From positions 2,790,001 to 2,854,000 of the forward strand of contig CAWJKY010000003.1 in assembly GCA_963843565.1 (NCBI GenBank): 64,000 bases of DNA, in the 5' to 3' direction. A model generated the notes under the pieces. The model had not been told where the DNA came from and did not search any database. It was given only the letters and a program-made list of their open reading frames with translations. Shown in pieces: positions 1-7,887 of the stretch. This stretch comes from DASZQY01 sp963843565 (lineage in GTDB: Bacteria; Pseudomonadota; Alphaproteobacteria; Rhizobiales; Kaistiaceae). How positions within the stretch are numbered: position 1 is the first letter of the stretch; every line of letters starts with the position of its first letter. Made by a program: the position numbers and the translations under genes.

Positions 1-821
1 ATGGCGTCGGCGCCTTCGCCGGCGTCGTAGCGGGCGCGGGCCTTCTCGAGGAAATTGAAGTGTCGAAGCGCGGCGCCCGCGACGATGAAACCGGGCGTAC
101 CGGCGGCCAGCAGCCGGCGATAGCCGACATCGAGGGCGGCGGCGTTGCCGAGCGCGGCGGCGTCGAGCGTCTCGTCGACGGCAAAGGTGCCGGCGTCGCC
201 GATCACGGCGCGCACGTCGTCGAGGGCGATGGTGCCGGCGTCGGTGGCGTAGAGGCAGAGCTTGCGGATCTCGGAACGGCTGACCATGCGGTCCGAGCCG
301 ATCAGGCGCTTCAGGGCGGCGCGCGCGTCGTCGGCGATGGTGACGCCATGGGCCGCGGCCTCCTCGTCGATCAGCCGGTCGAGGTCGCGGTCGCCATCGG
401 TGTAGGAGGGGACCACCCAGGCGGCCTTGCTGGATTCGCACAGCTTGCGGAGCGGCGAGGTCTTCCTCAGTTCGCCGGCGGTGACCACGATCCAGGCATC
501 GCGCGGCGGCGCCTTGAGGAGCTGGCCGACGACCGGCTCGATGGCGCGGTTTCCGGCGGCACGCACGGTAATGACGCGCTCGCCGCCGAACAGCGACATG
601 GCGTTGGCCTCGTCGAGCAGGCGGCTCGGATCGGGGAGGGAACCGGCGTCGATGCGCAGGCGCGCCATCGGGTCGGCGGCGGCGCCCAGCGCCGCATCGG
701 CGAAGCGCTCGGCGCGCTCGGCGACCAGTCCTTCGTCGGGGCCGTAGATCAGCACGACGCGCACGGCCGGGTCGGGCGTGGCGAGCAGGCGCTCGGCGTC
801 GGCGGGTTTCACCTGAACCAT
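1..821 (-). CDS. holA: DNA polymerase III subunit delta (partial)
   Basis: Encodes the delta subunit of the DNA polymerase III clamp loader, which opens the beta sliding clamp. I translated this strand from the ATG at 821-819; 273 codons lie in the window and the C-terminal end runs off the left edge. The protein starts MVQVKPADAERLL, then has LIYGPDEGLVAERA where the AAA+-like fold begins, and later VVTAGELRKTSPLRKLCE and LIGSDRMVSRSEIRKL, all typical of HolA. In related genomes holA directly follows leuS-lptE, and here it is the next minus-strand gene after lptE, although about 2 kb of repeats intervenes. No strong Shine-Dalgarno sequence is visible. The family call is firm. Confidence 0.88.
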   Translation of the reverse strand, partial: MVQVKPADAERLLATPDPAVRVVLIYGPDEGLVAERAERFADAALGAAADPMARLRIDAGSLPDPSRLLDEANAMSLFGGERVITVRAAGNRAIEPVVGQLLKAPPRDAWIVVTAGELRKTSPLRKLCESSKAAWVVPSYTDGDRDLDRLIDEEAAAHGVTIADDARAALKRLIGSDRMVSRSEIRKLCLYATDAGTIALDDVRAVIGDAGTFAVDETLDAAALGNAAALDVGYRRLLAAGTPGFIVAGAALRHFNFLEKARARYDAGEGADA

Positions 822-895
822 GGCGGTGTCTTAGCGGAAAGGGGAGGGCGGGGCATCATCCTGTCGGGGCGGGGGTGTGGTTCGTTCGGCTCTGG

Positions 896-915
896 ATCCC
901 CGCCTTCGCGGGGAT
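896..915. repeat. Short palindromic repeat (ATCCCCGC hairpin)
   Basis: ATCCCCGC (896-903), loop CTTC, GCGGGGAT (908-915): a perfect 8-bp hairpin. This GGATCCCCGCCTTCGCGGGGATGA motif type is a common dispersed intergenic repeat in alphaproteobacterial genomes. It lies upstream of holA and could also act as a structured leader or transcription barrier. Confidence 0.6.
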
Positions 916-975
916 GAGCGGGTAAGGGAAATCGTTCCCGCGAGCGATTGCGCCCCGAGTTGTTGCTTGTCCCTC

Positions 976-1022
976 TTTCCTTCCTTCCCTGTCGCGCCTT
1001 CGGCGCTCCACGGTCTCTTGTC
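976..1022. repeat. Repeat family E, single copy
   Basis: A copy of the CCTTCCCTGTCGCGCC...GGCGCTCCACG...CTCTTG element, which is found as a tandem cluster upstream of the ProX-type gene near 25.55-25.69 kb. The middle forms a small GCGCC/GGCGC hairpin. The match between two distant intergenic sites shows this is a dispersed element rather than decayed coding sequence. Confidence 0.6.
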
Positions 1023-1540
1023 CCTCGAAGAATCGAGGGGGTGGCGGGCGCTCAATCGAGTGCCTTCCGGGTAGTCCAAGTGCGGCGCTCAACTCAGCGC
1101 CCGCCGCGGCGATTTCGCATCCCCGTGGCCGGGGCTTCAGCGGCCGTGTGGGTCTCCCGCCGGTGTTCTGGCGGGCATCACGGACGCCTTAAGCCCGACA
1201 CCCATCCCCGAAGCAGGCTGCCTCATTTGCGAGGCAGCGGCACGGGGCAAGGGCCATTTGGGCAGACGGTCGTACTGCCGACGGCCCGGCCACTGGACGT
1301 CCCGAGGTCCGGGGTTGCGAACCCCTTTCCGGCGCGGATTTCACCCCACGCCGGCGCTCCGTTCGGAGATAACCGCAGGCGCCGCTCCCGCCGACACCAT
1401 CACTGGCGCCGGCTACCTTTCGGTCTGCTCCGCAACGGCTCGCTTCGCGCGATGCGACCCCTCGGGTGAGCAGGGACGATCGCATTATCGCGCGGGGGCA
1501 AAAGGCGGGGATTACTTTCTGCGTTATCCCCGCGACGCGG
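1022..1540. other. Hairpin-rich noncoding stretch of unknown role
   Basis: I see no credible gene here; the short frames in this stretch lack starts, ribosome sites and recognisable protein sequence. Several perfect hairpins follow each other: 1022-1039 (7-bp stem, AGAA loop), 1156-1175 (CCCGCC/GGCGGG), 1217-1238 (GCTGCCTC/GAGGCAGC, 8 bp), a nested stem with GGGCC 1251-1255 to GGCCC 1283-1287 enclosing GGCAG 1261-1265 to CTGCC 1275-1279, GGAC/GTCC at 1295-1310, and GGGGTT-gcg-AACCCC at 1311-1325. The density suggests a structured RNA or a further composite repeat. I could not match it to tmRNA, RNase P RNA or a tRNA. Confidence 0.35.
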
Positions 1541-1570
1541 GGGGCGCGATCTTTCCGGGTTGCTCCATCA

Positions 1571-1646
1571 CCCCTCACCCTTCGCACCTAAGGCTCGCTT
1601 CGCTCGCCAAGGTGCGAAGCCCTCTTCCGCAAGGGGCGAGGGGTGA
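1571..1646. repeat. Repeat family B, copy 1
   Basis: Starts CCCCTCACCCTTCGCACC and ends GGGGCGAGGGGTGAC, with an internal GCTCGCTTCGCTCGCC hairpin. It closely matches the copy lying inside the dnaE2 reading frame at 48352-48427 and is related to the copies at 41681-41757 and 54030-54117. Confidence 0.7.
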
Positions 1647-1673
1647 CTTTGCTTGAGGCGGCGGCTCGGCCCT

Positions 1674-1728
1674 TCACCCCCTCCCGAAATGCCTTTGGCA
1701 TTTCGACCTCCCCTCAAGGGGGAGGTTG
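1674..1728. repeat. Repeat family A, copy 1 (double hairpin)
   Basis: Two hairpins in series: CGAAATGCC-ttt-GGCATTTCG at 1685-1705, then CCTCCCC-tcaag-GGGGAGG at 1707-1725. Further copies lie at about 1981-2037, 2208-2260, 2440-2491 and 62056-62110. Other copies replace GCC/GGC with CGC/GCG or CCGCC/GGCGG, which keeps the pairing. Confidence 0.75.
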
Positions 1729-1737
1729 GGCGGCGCG

Positions 1738-1830
1738 TATGTCCACTGGACTGTTTCGCTCGCTTTGCTCACCGCTCCTCGCCCTCAAGGGGCGAGGGGG
1801 TGACTTTGCTTGAGACGGAGGCTCGGTTCG
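1738..1830. repeat. Repeat family C, copy 1
   Basis: GTCCACTGGAC palindrome, then TGTTTCGCTCGCTTTGCTCACCG, a CGCCC-loop-GGGCG arm and the tail GGGTGACTTTGCTTGAGACGG (written here in parts). Related copies start at about 2110 and 2332 and are part of the tandem array that follows. Confidence 0.6.
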
Positions 1831-1973
1831 TCGCGGTTCACCTCTCCCCGGTGGGGAGAGGTCGGAGCGAGGCGAGCAGCGTGAGCGTCGCTCCGGGTGA
1901 GGGGGAATAGCCTTATCCGGAAAGGTCTCCGCCCCCTCACCCTTTTCGCCTAAGCTCGCTGCGCTAGCCGAGG

Positions 1974-2492
1974 CTCGGCACTTCACCCCCTCCCGAAATG
2001 CCTTCGGCATTTCGACCTCCCCTCAAGGGGGAGGTTGAACAGCGATCAATTCGAGCGACGCGACCAAACATCGAGGGCCCTCGCTTGCGCTTGGGCGTTC
2101 GTCGCTCTCAACAGTCCACTGGACTGTTTCGCTCGCTGCGCTCAGCGCTCCTCACCCCACAGGGGGTGAGGGGGAGACTCTGCTTGAGACGGCAGCTCGG
2201 CACTTCACCCCCTCCCGAAATCGCTGACGCGATTTCGACCTCCCCTCAAGGGGGAGGTTGAACAGCGATCAATCCGAGCGACGCGACCAAGCATCGAGGA
2301 CCCTCGCTTGCGCTTGGGCGTTCGTCGCTCGAAACAGTCCACCCGACTGTTGCGCTCGCTGCGCTCACCGCTCCTCACTCCACAAGGAGCGAGGGGGTGC
2401 CTGGGCTTGAGACGGCGGCTCGGCCCATTACACCTCACCCCCTCCCGAAATCGCTGACGCGATTTCGACCTCCCCTCAAGGGGGAGGTTGAA
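1974..2492. repeat. Tandem array of about 222-bp composite palindromic units
   Basis: The unit starting CTCGGCACTTCACC recurs at 1974 and 2196, and a truncated third unit starts at 2419, giving a period of about 222 bp. Each full unit contains a family A double hairpin, a spacer beginning TTGAACAGCGATCAAT, a GAGCGACGCGACCAA segment, a CGCTTGCGCTTGGGCGTTCG segment, the CAGTCCACTGGACTG palindrome or a variant, and a GGGGTGAG arm. The third copy stops after its family A hairpins, just before the small gene at 2562. There is no coding potential. The array looks like local amplification of a dispersed element. Confidence 0.75.
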
Positions 2493-2561
2493 CGGCGGAT
2501 AATTTACCGCTTCGGGGCAAAGCGCGTAGGGTCCGGCGTGGCGGGCGCGTGGAGAATGTTG

Positions 2562-2891
2562 ATGAGTATTGTGCGTCAAGCGGTTCTGGCGGGTGCGGCG
2601 ATTGCCGCCGCGGCACTGACATGCGCGGCCGGCGCCGCCGAGGACCAGGATATCTGGGACGTGGCGCCGGACAACGTGACCTCCACGTTCCTGGCGGAGC
2701 AGCACGCCGCACTGATCGCCTCCACGGCCATCGCCAAAACCAGCGGGCGCACGCAGACCGTCACCTATTGGGAGATGGGCGGGCGCAACTACCGGTGCAT
2801 CGATATCTCGGTGAAGGATCTCGGCACGGTCAACGCCTATTGCTTTGAACAGAAGCTGCCGACCAAGGCCAAGCGCTCCCCCGGCAAGTGA
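2562..2891 (+). CDS. Small exported protein of unknown function
   Basis: A 109-residue protein. I chose the ATG at 2562 because GGAG lies 7 bases upstream and because the upstream in-frame sequence is translated family A repeat. The N-terminus has a short basic start and a long Ala/Gly/Leu stretch ending ALTCAAGA-AED, a clear signal peptide with likely cleavage after about residue 25, so the mature protein should be periplasmic. It contains two cysteines (YRCIDIS and NAYCFEQ) that could form a disulfide, and a Lys-rich tail. It stands alone between the repeat array and the 3' end of lptE. I recognise no family. Confidence 0.6.
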   Translation: MSIVRQAVLAGAAIAAAALTCAAGAAEDQDIWDVAPDNVTSTFLAEQHAALIASTAIAKTSGRTQTVTYWEMGGRNYRCIDISVKDLGTVNAYCFEQKLPTKAKRSPGK

Positions 2892-2908
2892 CGCCCGCGA
2901 TGCGGGCG
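2892..2908. terminator. Possible bidirectional terminator
   Basis: CGCCCGC-gat-GCGGGCG hairpin between the convergent stops of the small exported protein and lptE. The stem is only 7 bp and has no T-run, so this is weak. Confidence 0.3.
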
Positions 2909-2910
2909 GT

Positions 2911-3447
2911 CTAGATCTGCTTGCGGGCGGCGGCGGTCGACAGGCGGATGCGGATGTCGTCGGCGGCGAGCGCGGCGGCACGGTTTTCCGCGTCGAGACG
3001 GGCGCGGTCGTTGGCGTAGAGCTGGTTGACCCGATCCCACGAGGCGGTGCCGCGGCTGGTGCCGCGCAGCACGAGGTCGCCGGTGGCGACCGAACGCACC
3101 TCGTAGGTGACCGAGACGGTGACGGTGTAGACCGGCGCCGATTCGACGGCGGTCACGCCGAGGGACCCGTCGAGGGAGGCGACCGCCAGCGACATGGAAT
3201 AGACCGGCGTGGCGCCGGCGTTGCCGAGTTCGGCGATGAGGCGGTTGCGGACCTGCTGGCCGGCGCGGCTGCCGACCGGCGGGATGTCGATGGCCGCCAG
3301 CACGCTGGTGACCGCCTGGCCGGTCGGGCCGGGGCCATAAAGCGGCTGGACGGTGCAGGCGGCCAGCGCCAGGGCAGCGGCCAACGGAATCGCGAGGCGG
3401 AGGAGGCGAAGCAGGGGTGCGGGTCGGCCGCCGTCAGACGACGACAT
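2911..3447 (-). CDS. lptE: LPS-assembly lipoprotein LptE
   Basis: A 178-residue outer-membrane lipoprotein that forms the plug of the LptD/LptE translocon, which delivers lipopolysaccharide to the cell surface. The signal peptide LAIPLAAALALAAC ends in a lipobox whose Cys is near residue 26, followed by TVQPLYG, typical of alphaproteobacterial LptE. I start it at the ATG at 3447 (MSSSDGG) rather than farther upstream, because that places the start 14 bp inside the 3' end of leuS, the usual coupled arrangement. A long upstream extension in the same frame would be Arg/Trp/Ser-rich antisense-like sequence. Confidence 0.85.
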   Translation of the reverse strand: MSSSDGGRPAPLLRLLRLAIPLAAALALAACTVQPLYGPGPTGQAVTSVLAAIDIPPVGSRAGQQVRNRLIAELGNAGATPVYSMSLAVASLDGSLGVTAVESAPVYTVTVSVTYEVRSVATGDLVLRGTSRGTASWDRVNQLYANDRARLDAENRAAALAADDIRIRLSTAAARKQI

Positions 3448-6070
3448 TGACGATCCTCTTCGGCACCACGACGATCTTCTTCGGCATCTTGCCGTCCAGG
3501 GCCTTCGCCACCGCATCGAGGGCGAGCGCGGCCTTTTCCACCTCAGCCTGTGACGCGTCGGCCGCGATTGTCAATTCGCCGCGCTTCTTGCCGTTGACCT
3601 GCACGGGCAGCGTGATGGTGTCCTCGACCAGCAGGCTCGCGTCGACCGCCGGCCATGGCTCAAGCGCGACCAGCGTATCGTGGCCGAGCGCCGCCCAGCA
3701 TTCCTCGGCGAGGTGGGGCATCATCGGGGCGATCATCGGGATGAGCAGGGCGAACGCTTCGTCGACGGCGGCGCGGAGCGCGGCATCGGCGGAGGCTGAC
3801 GGCATCGCCGCGGCCATGGCGTTGGTGAGTTCGTAGATGCGGGCGACGCTGACGTTGAAGCGCAGGCCCTGGATGTTCTCCCCGCAGCCGGCGAGCGCCT
3901 TGTGGGCGGCCTTGCGAAGCGCCAGCGCGGCGACGCTTTCGCTATTGGCGCGGTCGCCGTCGGCGGCGATCGATTTGCGCATCTCGGCCCACTCGCCGGT
4001 CAGGCGCCAGACGCGCTGGACGAAACGGAACGCGCCGGCGGCACTTTCCTCGGACCAGATGACGTCACGGTCGGGCGGCGAATCGGACAGCATGAACCAG
4101 CGGGCGGTGTCGGCGCCGTAGCTCTGCATGATGTCGGCGGGGTCGACGGTGTTGCGCTTCGACTTCGACATCTTCTCGATCGGGCCGATCTCGACCTCGG
4201 CGCCCGTGGCGATCTCGAACGCCTTGTCGCCCTCGATGCGCACCTCGGCCGGGCTCGCCCAGGTTCCGTCGGCGCGGCGGTAGGTCTCGTGGACCACCAT
4301 GCCCTGGGTGAACATGCCGGCGAACGGCTCGTCGAGGCTGATGTGGCCGGTGGCGTGCATGCCGCGGATAAAGAAGCGCGAGTAAAGAAGGTGCAGGATC
4401 GCGTGCTCGATGCCGCCGATGTACTGGTCGACGGGCAGCCAGTGATCGGCGGCGGCCTTGTCGGTCGGTGTCTTCACGTGCGGCGCGGTGAAGCGCGCGA
4501 AGTACCAGGACGAGTCGACGAAGGTGTCCATGGTGTCGGTCTCGCGCAGCGATGGCTTGCCGCACACCGGACAGGCGACGTGCTTCCAGGTCGGATGGCG
4601 GTCGAGGGCGTTGCCGGGCTTGTCGATCTCCGGGTCGTCGGGCAGGAGCACCGGCAGGTCCTTGTCGGGCACCGGCACGACGCCGTGGTCTTCGCAATGG
4701 ATCACGGGGATCGGGCAGCCCCAGAAGCGCTGGCGCGAGATGCCCCAGTCGCGCAGGCGGTAGTTGACCTGGCGCACGCCCTGGGGCGCGCCGGAAAGCT
4801 GTGTCGTTTCAAGGCGTTGGGCGACGGTCTCCTGTGCTTCGGCAACGCTCATGCCGTCGAGGAAGTCGGAGTTGATGAGGGTGCCGTCGTCGACGTAGGC
4901 CTCGTGGCCGGACTGGAACTGCTCGATCCAGGCGACCAGGTCGGCGTCGGTGTCGAAGGTATCGACGGGCGCCACCACCGGCACGATGGGCAGCTCGTAC
5001 TTCCTGGCGAAGTCGAAGTCGCGCTGGTCGTGGGCCGGGCAGCCGAAGATGGCGCCGGTGCCGTAGTCCATGAGCACGAAGTTGGCGACGTAGACGGGCA
5101 GCGTCGCGCCGGCGCGGAAGGGATGCTGAACCGCGAAGCCGGTGTCGTAGCCCATCTTCTCGGCGGTCTCGATCTCGGCCGCGCTGGTGCCGCGCTTGTG
5201 GCAATCGGCGATGAAGGCCTGCAGCAGCTGGTCGTTGGCGGCGAGCGCGGTGGCCAGCGGGTGGTCGGCGGAGATGGCGAGGAAGCTCGCGCCGAACAGC
5301 GTGTCGTGGCGGGTGGTGAACACCTCGATGTCGCGGAAGCCGGCCGGCGCCTTGCTGGCGAAGGGAAAGCGCACGCGCATGCCTTCCGACTTGCCGATCC
5401 AGTTGCGCTGCATCAGGCGCACCTTGTCGGGCCAGCGGTCGAGGGTATCGAGGGCGGCGAGGAGCTCGTCGGAAAAGGCGGTGATGCGGAAGAACCACTG
5501 GGTCAGCTCGCGCTGCTCGACCTCGGCGCCGGAGCGCCAGCCGCGCCCGTCGATGACCTGCTCGTTGGCGAGCACGGTGTGGTCGACCGGATCCCAGTTG
5601 ACGCGCGACTTCTTCCGGTAGGCGAGGTCCTTTTTGTAGAAGTCGAGGAAGAGCTTCTGCTGCTGGGCATAGTATTCGGGGTCGCAGGTGGCGACCTCGC
5701 GCGACCAGTCGAGCGACAGGCCCATGACCTTGAGCTGGTCGCGCATGGCGGCGATGTTGTCATAGGTCCACTGCCTCGGATTGACGCGGTTCTGCATGGC
5801 CGCGTTCTCGGCGGGCAAACCGAAGGCGTCCCAGCCCATGGGGTGGAGGACGTTGTAGCCGCGGGCGCGCATGTAGCGGGCGATGACGTCGCCCATGGTG
5901 TAGTTGCGCACGTGGCCCATGTGGATGCGCCCCGAGGGATAGGGGAACATCTCCAGGACGTAATACTTCGGGCGCGGATCGTCGTTCTGCGTCTCGAAGA
6001 TGCGGCCTGCGGCCCAGGCGGCCTGCCAGCGCGGCTCGGCCTCGCGCGGGTTGTAGCGTTCGCTCGGCAT
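3434..6070 (-). CDS. leuS: Leucine-tRNA ligase
   Basis: Class I aminoacyl-tRNA synthetase that charges tRNA-Leu, 878 residues, the usual size. The N-terminal catalytic domain has PYPSGRIHMGHVRNYT, the HIGH-type motif, then the CP1 editing insertion, a zinc-type CPVCGKPSLRE segment, and KMSKSKRNTVDP, the KMSKS loop, before the anticodon-binding domain. I chose the ATG at 6070 (MPSERYNPREAEPRW), where family similarity starts; a GTG 48 bases upstream is possible but less likely. It heads a leuS-lptE operon on the minus strand and overlaps lptE by 14 bp. Confidence 0.97.
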   Translation of the reverse strand: MPSERYNPREAEPRWQAAWAAGRIFETQNDDPRPKYYVLEMFPYPSGRIHMGHVRNYTMGDVIARYMRARGYNVLHPMGWDAFGLPAENAAMQNRVNPRQWTYDNIAAMRDQLKVMGLSLDWSREVATCDPEYYAQQQKLFLDFYKKDLAYRKKSRVNWDPVDHTVLANEQVIDGRGWRSGAEVEQRELTQWFFRITAFSDELLAALDTLDRWPDKVRLMQRNWIGKSEGMRVRFPFASKAPAGFRDIEVFTTRHDTLFGASFLAISADHPLATALAANDQLLQAFIADCHKRGTSAAEIETAEKMGYDTGFAVQHPFRAGATLPVYVANFVLMDYGTGAIFGCPAHDQRDFDFARKYELPIVPVVAPVDTFDTDADLVAWIEQFQSGHEAYVDDGTLINSDFLDGMSVAEAQETVAQRLETTQLSGAPQGVRQVNYRLRDWGISRQRFWGCPIPVIHCEDHGVVPVPDKDLPVLLPDDPEIDKPGNALDRHPTWKHVACPVCGKPSLRETDTMDTFVDSSWYFARFTAPHVKTPTDKAAADHWLPVDQYIGGIEHAILHLLYSRFFIRGMHATGHISLDEPFAGMFTQGMVVHETYRRADGTWASPAEVRIEGDKAFEIATGAEVEIGPIEKMSKSKRNTVDPADIMQSYGADTARWFMLSDSPPDRDVIWSEESAAGAFRFVQRVWRLTGEWAEMRKSIAADGDRANSESVAALALRKAAHKALAGCGENIQGLRFNVSVARIYELTNAMAAAMPSASADAALRAAVDEAFALLIPMIAPMMPHLAEECWAALGHDTLVALEPWPAVDASLLVEDTITLPVQVNGKKRGELTIAADASQAEVEKAALALDAVAKALDGKMPKKIVVVPKRIVNVVV

Positions 6071-6243
6071 GTCTTTCAGGTGCGCCAAGGGGTTACGGGG
6101 GGCGGGCGCGACCTTCACCAGAATCGGCGGGCCCGGTCAACAGGCGCGGCGACGCGGCGGCAGCTTGGTGGGCGGACGCGGTGCGGCTAGTGTTTGCAAG
6201 GGACGCTGGAACGAAGCTCGCACCGGAGCGCTTGGGCACGCAC

Positions 6244-7119
6244 ATGGGCAAGGGGAACGGCAAGAAGAACGGCAAGGGCGACGGGGCCGGCAAGCATCGC
6301 GGCGCGCCGCTCAAGCTCGCCGACATCGACCTCACCAAAAAGCTGACGCCGGCGGTCTACGAGCGCAAGCTCGCGGCGCTCCAGTTGAAGCTCCAGCGAA
6401 TCCAGCAGGCCTATCTGCTTTCCGACCATCTGGCGGTGATCGTCTTCGAGGGATGGGACGCCGGCGGCAAGGGCGGCACCATCCGGCTGATGTCGTCGGT
6501 GCTCGATCCGCGCGGCTTCAAGGTGTGGCCGATCGGGGCGCCGCGCACCTATCACCAGCAGCGCCACTACCTGCTGAGGTTCTGGGAGCGGCTGCCCCCG
6601 CGCGGCGCCATCTCCGTCTTCGACCGCTCGTGGTACGGGCGGGTGCTGGTCGAGCGGGTCGAGGGGTTCGCGGCCAAGGAGGAGTGGAAGCGCGCCTACG
6701 CCGAGATCAACGACTTCGAGAAGCTTCTGACCGACGACCAGCTGCGGGTGGTGAAGCTGTTCTTCCACATCAGCCCCGACGAGCAGCTCAGGCGTTTCGA
6801 GGCGCGGCTCAGGAACCCGCTGAAGCGCTGGAAGCTTTCCTACGAGGACTTCCGCAACCGGGCGCGCTGGGACGACTACGTCGCGGCGACCGACGAGATG
6901 CTCGCCAAGACCGACACGGAGCGGGCGCCGTGGCACGTGATCGCCGCGGAAGACAAGAAGTGGGCGCGCATCGAGGCGCTGTCGGTCATCGTCGACACGC
7001 TCGCCGCGGGGATCGACCTCAAGCCGCGGCCGCTCGACGAGAAGGTGAAGGAGGCGGCGGCGTCGCTGTTCGACACCTACAAGGCGCTGATCGACAGCAC
7101 GGGCGGGCGTTCCGACTAG
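6244..7119 (+). CDS. ppk2: Polyphosphate kinase 2 family protein
   Basis: A 291-residue cytoplasmic enzyme of the PPK2 family, which transfers phosphate between polyphosphate and nucleotides. It shows a Walker A loop GWDAGGKGGT at about residues 70-79, the lid motif DRSWYGRV at about 127-134, and WERLPPRGAISVFDRSWYG context typical of PPK2. The N-terminus is a Lys/Gly-rich tail that is probably disordered. The start at 6244 (MGKGNGKKNG) fits best, though no perfect Shine-Dalgarno sequence is visible and the frame is open upstream to 6181. It is divergent from leuS. Whether it prefers ADP or AMP cannot be told from sequence alone. Confidence 0.92.
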   Translation: MGKGNGKKNGKGDGAGKHRGAPLKLADIDLTKKLTPAVYERKLAALQLKLQRIQQAYLLSDHLAVIVFEGWDAGGKGGTIRLMSSVLDPRGFKVWPIGAPRTYHQQRHYLLRFWERLPPRGAISVFDRSWYGRVLVERVEGFAAKEEWKRAYAEINDFEKLLTDDQLRVVKLFFHISPDEQLRRFEARLRNPLKRWKLSYEDFRNRARWDDYVAATDEMLAKTDTERAPWHVIAAEDKKWARIEALSVIVDTLAAGIDLKPRPLDEKVKEAAASLFDTYKALIDSTGGRSD

Positions 7120-7203
7120 AGGCGGGTGCCACGCGCTGCGGCCAATGGCGGTTGGACGGGCGGGCGCCAGCGGGCTATTCCCCGGGGCAACGGCGGACAA
7201 GGC

Positions 7204-7887
7204 ATGGGGCAAATGGCCGACCCATCGGCAGTCGTACGGGGGCTCGACGCGGTGCGCGGCGGAATCGCCGCGGCCGAGAAGGCCGCCGGCCGGCCGGCGG
7301 GCGCGGTGTGCCTGGTGGCGGTTTCCAAGACCTTCGACGCGGTGGCGATCCGTCCGGCGATCGACGCGGGACAGCGGGTTTTCGGGGAAAACCGGGTGCA
7401 GGAAGCCGAGCGCAAGTGGCCGGCGCTGAAAGAAGAATTCGCCGACCTCGACCTTCACCTGATCGGGCCGCTGCAATCGAACAAGGCGGCGGACGCGGTG
7501 GCGCTGTTCGACGCCATCCACACGGTCGACCGGGACAAGATCGCCGCAGCACTCGCGTTGGAAATGAAGAAACAGAAGCGGACGCTTCGCCTGTTCGTCC
7601 AGGTGAACACCGGCGCCGAACCGCAGAAGGCCGGCGTCCTGCCGGAAGAAGCGGACGGCTTCATCGCGCGCTGCCGCGACGTCCACGGCCTCGCCATCGA
7701 CGGGCTCATGTGCATCCCGCCGGTCGATCAGGTGGCGGCGCCGCACTTCGCGCTCCTCGCCAGGATCGCCCAACGCAACCAGCTCGCGTCGCTCTCCATG
7801 GGGATGAGCGCCGACTACGAGGACGCCATCGCCCTCGGCGCCACCCACGTGCGCGTCGGCAGCGCGATCTTCGGAGCGCGGGGATGA
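7204..7887 (+). CDS. yggS: Pyridoxal-phosphate homeostasis protein (YggS/PLPBP)
   Basis: A 227-residue TIM-barrel PLP-binding protein that buffers intracellular pyridoxal phosphate and has no catalytic activity. The PLP lysine is in LVAVSKTF at residue 42; FGENRVQEAERK, HLIGPLQSNKA, VNTGAEPQKAG and SMGMSADYEDAI follow in the conserved order, ending VRVGSAIFGARG. I chose the ATG at 7204 because the family starts about here; the open frame extends upstream to 7126. Its TGA overlaps the ATG of the phosphotransferase gene (ATGA), so the two are probably translated together. Confidence 0.93.
   Translation: MGQMADPSAVVRGLDAVRGGIAAAEKAAGRPAGAVCLVAVSKTFDAVAIRPAIDAGQRVFGENRVQEAERKWPALKEEFADLDLHLIGPLQSNKAADAVALFDAIHTVDRDKIAAALALEMKKQKRTLRLFVQVNTGAEPQKAGVLPEEADGFIARCRDVHGLAIDGLMCIPPVDQVAAPHFALLARIAQRNQLASLSMGMSADYEDAIALGATHVRVGSAIFGARG

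Noticed and set aside
1283..1340. tmRNA or tRNA based on the T-arm-like GGGGTTGCGAACCCC hairpin
   Set aside because: No acceptor stem, anticodon arm or tag-coding sequence can be built around it.
1974..2492. CRISPR array
   Set aside because: Units are about 222 bp, composite and near-identical throughout; there are no short repeats separated by unique spacers and no cas genes.
3902..6190. Long plus-strand open frame antisense to leuS
   Set aside because: A Gly/Val/Asp-rich translation with no domain; it is the mirror frame produced by GC-rich codon bias opposite a clear leuS.
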